A program made the translations under genes and the position numbers. A stretch of 22,894 bases of DNA from Butyriboletus loyo (lineage: Eukaryota; Basidiomycota; Agaricomycetes; Boletales; Boletaceae), in the NCBI GenBank assembly GCA_038093515.1, contig JBBPSI010000330.1, forward strand, positions 1 to 22,894, given 5' to 3'. The notes under the pieces were generated by a model, which was not told the DNA's origin, did no database searches, and saw only the letters and a program-made list of their open reading frames with translations. Below, piece after piece: positions 19,101-22,894 of the stretch; positions within the stretch are counted from its first letter, which is position 1, and each line of letters starts with the position of its first letter.

Positions 19101-22011
19101 TCTGGTGACACGTGTCTTCCATGGCAAGCAGCAAGCTTTGGTGAAGAAGATTCGTGATGGCTACTTTGGTCAAGTGGCTGGCCTGGTCTACACCATTGAA
19201 TATCAGAAGCGTGGCTTGCCTCACATGCATCTGTTGATCTTCTTGGAGGAACAAGACAAGATTCGTACTGTGGAGCAAGTGGATGCTCTCATCTCAGCAC
19301 AGATCCCAGACCCTGACATCCATCCCCAACTTCACTCTGCTGTCATCAAGTGCATGCTCCATGGCCCCTGTTCTCCCCAAAGATGCTTGGAGGGTGGTGC
19401 TTGCAAGAAGCGCTTTCCAAAGCAGTTCTCTGATCACACCATCATCAAGGAGGATGGCTACCCTGACTATGCTCGCCCTGACAATGGCAGGACTGTTCAA
19501 AAGCGTCAGGATGTCTTCAGCAACAAGGATGTTGTTCCTCATCCAAGAGAGCTGTTGGTCCAATTTGACTGTCACATCAACTTGGAAGTCTGTGGCTCTA
19601 TCAAGGCTGTCAAGTACATTCACAAGTACATCTACAAGGGTCCAGATCGTGCCACCATTCAGACAGAAGGTCATGATGAAATTCGCTCCTATCTTGATGC
19701 CAGATATGTCTCTTCCACCCAGGCTTGCCACAATATCTTGGAGTTTCCCATGCACATGGAATGGCCAGCAGTCTATCGTCTCTCAGTTCATCTCCCTGGC
19801 CAGCAGTCCATTGTTTTTCGTGCTGAAGCTCAAATAGACAATGTGGTCAACAATGCCAAGGACACTCAACTGCTTGGATGGTTCAAGGCCAATGCAAATC
19901 CTGAGCTCATTGCTGCTGGAGCACACAACCACCTCTATCAGGAGTTTCCCAAGTACTTTGTCTGGAACAAGAGTACTGCCATCTGGAAGATTCGTCAAAG
20001 ATACAAGGCCATTGGACGCATGTATAGCATTCCTCCCTCAGCTGGTGAAGCCTTCTACTTGCGCCTTCTGCTCACTGTGGTCAAAGGTGAGATTGGTTAT
20101 GATTTAGATGGAGCAGAACTAAATATTCATTTTCTCCTAGGTGCTACCTCCTATGAGCATCTTCGTACTGTCAATGGTCAACTCCATGATTCCTTCAAGG
20201 AGGCCTGTCGTGCACTTGGTCTCTTGCAAGATGACAGAGAGTGGCTGCTGTGTTTACAGGAGGCTGCCCACTTTAGCATGGGCTTTCAACTTCGCCATCT
20301 CTTCATTGTCATACTGGTCCATTGCTCTCCTGTGGACCCTGATCAGTTGTGGGAAGCATCCAAGGACAATCTCTGTGATGATCTTCGTCATCGCCTCATC
20401 CACACCCTGCATATTCCAGAGCCAACCCAGGAGCAGATATATGACTATGGCTTGCATCTCATAGCCCAGGACCTGAGAAGACATGGCAAAAGCTTGCTTG
20501 ACTATCCAGCCATGCCTAGGCCACAAGGCAATTGGGGTATCCAGGAGGGAAACCAGCTCATCAATGAACAGCAGGCATTCAACATCCAGGAGTTGCAGCA
20601 ATTTGTTGATAGGGCACTACCCACTCTGAATGCTCACCAGAGTGCTCTCTACCATGCAGCAATGGACAGTGTTCTCAACTCTCATGGATCCATGTTCTTC
20701 CTTCACAGTGGTGGTGGATGTGGCAAGACCTATCTGGCCCAACTTATTTCAGCTGCTGTTCGTTCAAGAGAGAGAATTGTCCTCTGTGTGGCCTCCACTG
20801 GCCTTGCTTCACTTCTTCTTCCTGGTGGTCGTACTGCCCATTCTCGCTTCAAGATCCCCATTCCTTGCCATGAGCAGAGTACCTGCAATATCAAGAAGGA
20901 TGATGTTCACCATCAACTCATTCAAAGGACCTCTCTCATCATCTGGGATGAAGCTGCCTCTCAACATCGTCATGTGGTGGAATGTGTAGATCGTTCTCTG
21001 CGTGACCTGATGAACCAGAATCAACCATTTGGAGGAATTACCACTCTGCTTGGTGGTGACTTCAGGCAAACTCTCCCTGTGATCCAGCATGGTGCAAGAG
21101 AACAGATTGTTCCTGCCACTCTCACCCACTCCAACCTCTGGGCAAGCATGACTGTACACTATCTCCACCAGAACATGCGACTTGGCCAGGATCCAGAATG
21201 TGATGCATGGGCCCAGCAACTACTTCAGATAGGAATTACTGATGGAGACTTGGAGCTACCTCAACACATGCATTGTGGTGCTGATATGGCTTCCCTCATC
21301 AATGCCCTCTACTCCCAACTTCTTGCACCTGTCCAGGATCAACAGCTGCCTGATCAATACTTCCTAGATCGTACCATCCTGTCTCCTAGGAATACCCAGA
21401 TTCATGAGATCAACTCCACCATTCTGGACTCTGTGGCTCCTCAAGAGAAGGTCACCTATCTCAGTTCTGACTCTGCCACTGAGAGAGAATATGAGTATAT
21501 CCAACCAGAGATCCTGCATACCATCAACCCCTCTGGATTTCCCCTGCATAAACTGGAGCTCAAGAATGGTGCACCCCTCATGCTGTTGCGCAATTTGGAT
21601 CCTGTCCATGGTCTCTACAATGGTACTCGCTTGAGGCTCATAAGATCTACTCGCCGGATCCTGGAGTGTCGTGTATTGAATGGCAATCAAGAGAATGTCA
21701 ACACCACTGTCTTTATCCCTCGCATGGCTCTGAACACTGGTCTTGAAGATTCCCCTGTTCCCTTTCGTCGATTGCAGTTTCCTGTTCATCTGGCCTATGC
21801 AATGACAATCAACAAGTCACAAGGACAGACAGTGAAGCATGTTGGTCTGAACCTGAGCTCCCCTGTTTTCTCTCATGGACAACTCTATGTGGCACTTTCA
21901 AGGTGTAGTCATCCCAGGAACATCAAGGTACTTTTCCCAGAAGATGAAGAAAATAGTACCAAGACCACAAATGTAGTTTGGAATGAAGTATATAGAAACT
22001 TAGAGATCTGA
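16142..22011 (+). CDS. Helitron RepHel replication initiator-helicase (multi-exon)
   Basis: Exons are 16142-18259, 18315-19026, 19076-20086 and 20141-22011; introns of 55, 49 and 54 bp have GT-AG ends and keep phase. The first in-frame ATG is 16238, giving 1871 residues, but RAQNASRQAERAQRQ just upstream looks coding after the CAG acceptor at 16141, so an upstream start exon is likely. The N-terminal part is proline-rich, then has 18-residue Gln-rich repeats (16856-17288) and a Pro/Ser linker. A zinc motif, CPNCHALHF...CC, lies near 17762, and a Helitron-like N domain (YVLLFPHGEEGW) near 18535. The HUH nuclease shows PHMHLLIF (19219-19242) and the two-Tyr helix KYIHKYIYKG (19612-19641). The Pif1-type helicase has GGGCGKT (20710-20730), IIWDEA (near 20940), GGDFRQTLP and NKSQGQT...YVALSRC (to 21905). 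It should nick the termini and unwind DNA in rolling-circle transposition. The 54-bp third intron has no stop, so unspliced RNA also reads through. Confidence 0.93.
16856..17288 (+). repeat. 54-bp coding tandem repeat (18-residue Gln-rich units)
   Basis: About eight units of the form QEADHFRLFEEQQQALRY lie in frame within the RepHel N-terminal region, the central four nearly identical and outer ones more diverged. Eighteen residues equal five turns of an alpha-helix, so each unit repeats the same helical face. Confidence 0.88.
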
Positions 22012-22041
22012 TTGACATTGTATATTACATATACCCATACC

Positions 22042-22155
22042 CAACTGATTGTATATGGAATGTCTGACTTTACTATTTCCAACCTGTGCTGAAAGATTCA
22101 ACTGATTGTATATGGAATCTCTGAATTTACTGTCTCCAACCTGTGCTGAAAGCAC
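22042..22155 (+). repeat. 57-bp duplication ending in the Helitron 3' hairpin
   Basis: CAACTGATTGTATATGGAAT begins two units at 22042 and 22099. Both contain CCAACCTGTGCTGAAAG, but only the second continues into CAC to complete the hairpin stem. Confidence 0.85.
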
Positions 22156-22172
22156 AACGGGTGAAATGCTAG
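22143..22172 (+). other. Helitron 3' terminus: hairpin and CTAG
   Basis: The stem GTGCT/AGCAC has a GAA loop, then AACGGGTGAAATG and CTAG. CTRR preceded by a short hairpin 10-15 nt upstream is the standard Helitron transposition terminator. The next base is T, as expected at an A-T target. Confidence 0.85.
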
Positions 22173-22234
22173 TCTATAAAGTTAACGGACGACGGCGTGG
22201 GAATCTATAAAGTTAACGGACGACGGCGTGGGAA
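22173..22234. repeat. Perfect 31-bp tandem duplication beside the Helitron end
   Basis: TCTATAAAGTTAACGGACGA and the 11 bases after it occur twice without difference, at 22173-22203 and 22204-22234. The first copy starts exactly at the base after CTAG, and the junction between copies is A followed by TC. Confidence 0.9.
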
Positions 22235-22420
22235 TTCTGGGTAGGCGGCGCTTTTTTCGGGTGCGTCGGGTGCATCGGGTGTTTCGAGTACCTTGCGGCT
22301 GCGCGCGTATTTCGAGTATTTCGAGTATTTCGCGTATTTCGCGTATTTCGCTTATTCCACGTTTTCGCCCTTTTATGGGCATCGTTCCCATGTGGCTCGG
22401 CTGAACACCCACATTCGTGC
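22235..22420. repeat. GC-rich repeat block with 9-bp microsatellite, right copy
   Basis: It corresponds to 15040-15290 in the same orientation: GTAGGCGGCGC, CGGGTGTTTCGAGTACCTTG, CGGCTGCGCGCGTA, then about four and a half TATTTCGAG/TATTTCGCG units (22308-22352), CCACGTTTTCGCCCTTTTAT and ATCGTTCCCATGTGGCTCGG. It has one copy of the unit that is doubled on the left. Confidence 0.85.
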
Positions 22421-22432
22421 AGTAATCGCACC

Positions 22433-22894
22433 GACACGTGGGAACTAAATTCCATTTTGGTTGAGGCTGCACGAGCAGTAAATATTTCCTCGCGCCGACA
22501 CGTGCGAAACAAATTCCTTCTTTGTCAATTGTGCGCACCAAAGCATTTGCGTGTGCGGTGAACGTTTCCTCAGCACCGACGCGTGGGAACTTAATTCCAT
22601 TTTTGTTAATCTTGCGCACCAAACCATTTGCACTGCGACACGTGCGAAATAAATTCCTTTTTTGTGAATCCCGCGCACCAAAGCATTCGCATGTGCGGTG
22701 AACATTTCCTCAGCACCGATGCGTGGGAACTAAATTCCTTTTTTGTTAATCTTGCGCACCAAACCATTTGCACGTTCCTCGCGTGCTGGGCTGTGACACG
22801 TGGGAAACAAATTCCTTTTCAAGTGAATCCCGCACACCAAAGCATTTGCACATGTTTCCTCGCGCCGACACGTGGGAACTAAATTCCATTTTTG
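22433..22894. repeat. Tandem repeat array, about seven units, running off the window
   Basis: Units start at GACACGTG or a variant at 22433, 22497, 22578, 22637, 22718, 22795 and 22867, followed by GAAC-AAATTCC, TTTTTGT-AATC, GCGCACCAAA-CATTTGCA and often GGTGAACRTTTCCTC. Spacings are 64, 81, 59, 81, 77 and 72. Units 140 bp apart are closest, giving a dimeric higher-order repeat. CACGTG palindromes recur in the units. No gene is visible. Confidence 0.87.

Larger units (their letters stand above)
15324..22172 (+). mobile_element. Autonomous-type Helitron (left end approximate)
   Basis: It encodes a RepHel protein and ends with the Helitron 3' signature: a GTGCT-GAA-AGCAC hairpin (22143-22155), a 13-nt spacer and CTAG (22169-22172), followed by T. 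Helitrons insert between A and T without target duplication. The 5' boundary is uncertain by several hundred bases. The reading frame is uninterrupted once short introns are removed, so the element may be recent and possibly active. Confidence 0.8.

Noticed and set aside
22182..22622. Minus-strand ORF across the right repeat block and array
   Set aside because: It consists only of translated satellite and microsatellite units.

Overview
The window is transposon-packed eukaryotic DNA, most likely from a filamentous basidiomycete (Agaricomycetes). The clues are spliceosomal introns of about 50 bp in a RepHel Helitron, a fungal-type TET/JBP-like oxygenase, a chromodomain Ty3/gypsy element, several Ty1/copia elements and a Tc1/mariner relic. 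The host assignment is inference. No ordinary host gene set, rRNA or tRNA gene was recognised.

Layout. 1-4813 (minus): a nearly complete Ty1/copia retrotransposon with 234-bp LTRs, a half-tRNA(iMet)-type primer site, gag-protease and integrase-RT-RNase H in one frame, split by a single TGA. 4823-6222 (minus): a decayed or intron-split TET/JBP-like 2OG-Fe(II) oxygenase, with the copia LTR lying 9 bp beyond a likely splice donor. 6251-6455: a 65-bp tandem repeat. 6629-9215 (plus): the 3' half of a Ty3/gypsy chromovirus (integrase, GPY/F, chromodomain), an extra zinc-knuckle ORF, a polypurine tract and one LTR. About 9216-10533 (plus): the 3' end of an older copia element and part of its LTR, interrupted by a dead Tc1/mariner element (10534-12019) with roughly 200-bp terminal inverted repeats. 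12020-13484: mostly unrecognised sequence. 13485-14733 (plus): a second copy of the first copia family (LTR, primer site, gag with two stops), abutting an inverted LTR and a scrap of inverted pol (14734-15019). 15020-15310 and 22235-22420: two copies of a GC-rich repeat block with a 9-bp microsatellite, flanking an apparently intact Helitron. The Helitron CDS runs about 16142-22011 in at least four exons; its 3' hairpin and CTAG end lie at 22143-22172. 22433-22894: a tandem array with higher-order periodicity that runs off the window.

The elements record successive insertions: gypsy into or beside an old copia, Tc1 into that copia's LTR, and the minus-strand copia into the oxygenase gene. Several stops that can be compared with a sister copy are CGA to TGA changes, and all five differences between the two LTRs of the full-length copia are transitions. 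This points to cytosine-deamination or RIP-like mutation. The Helitron ORFs carry no such damage and look much younger. The strongest novelty candidates are the Tc1 element whose terminal blocks are each bounded by inverted copies of one motif, the gypsy ORF downstream of pol with three zinc knuckles, the inverted-LTR copia structure, and the repeat block shared on both sides of the Helitron.
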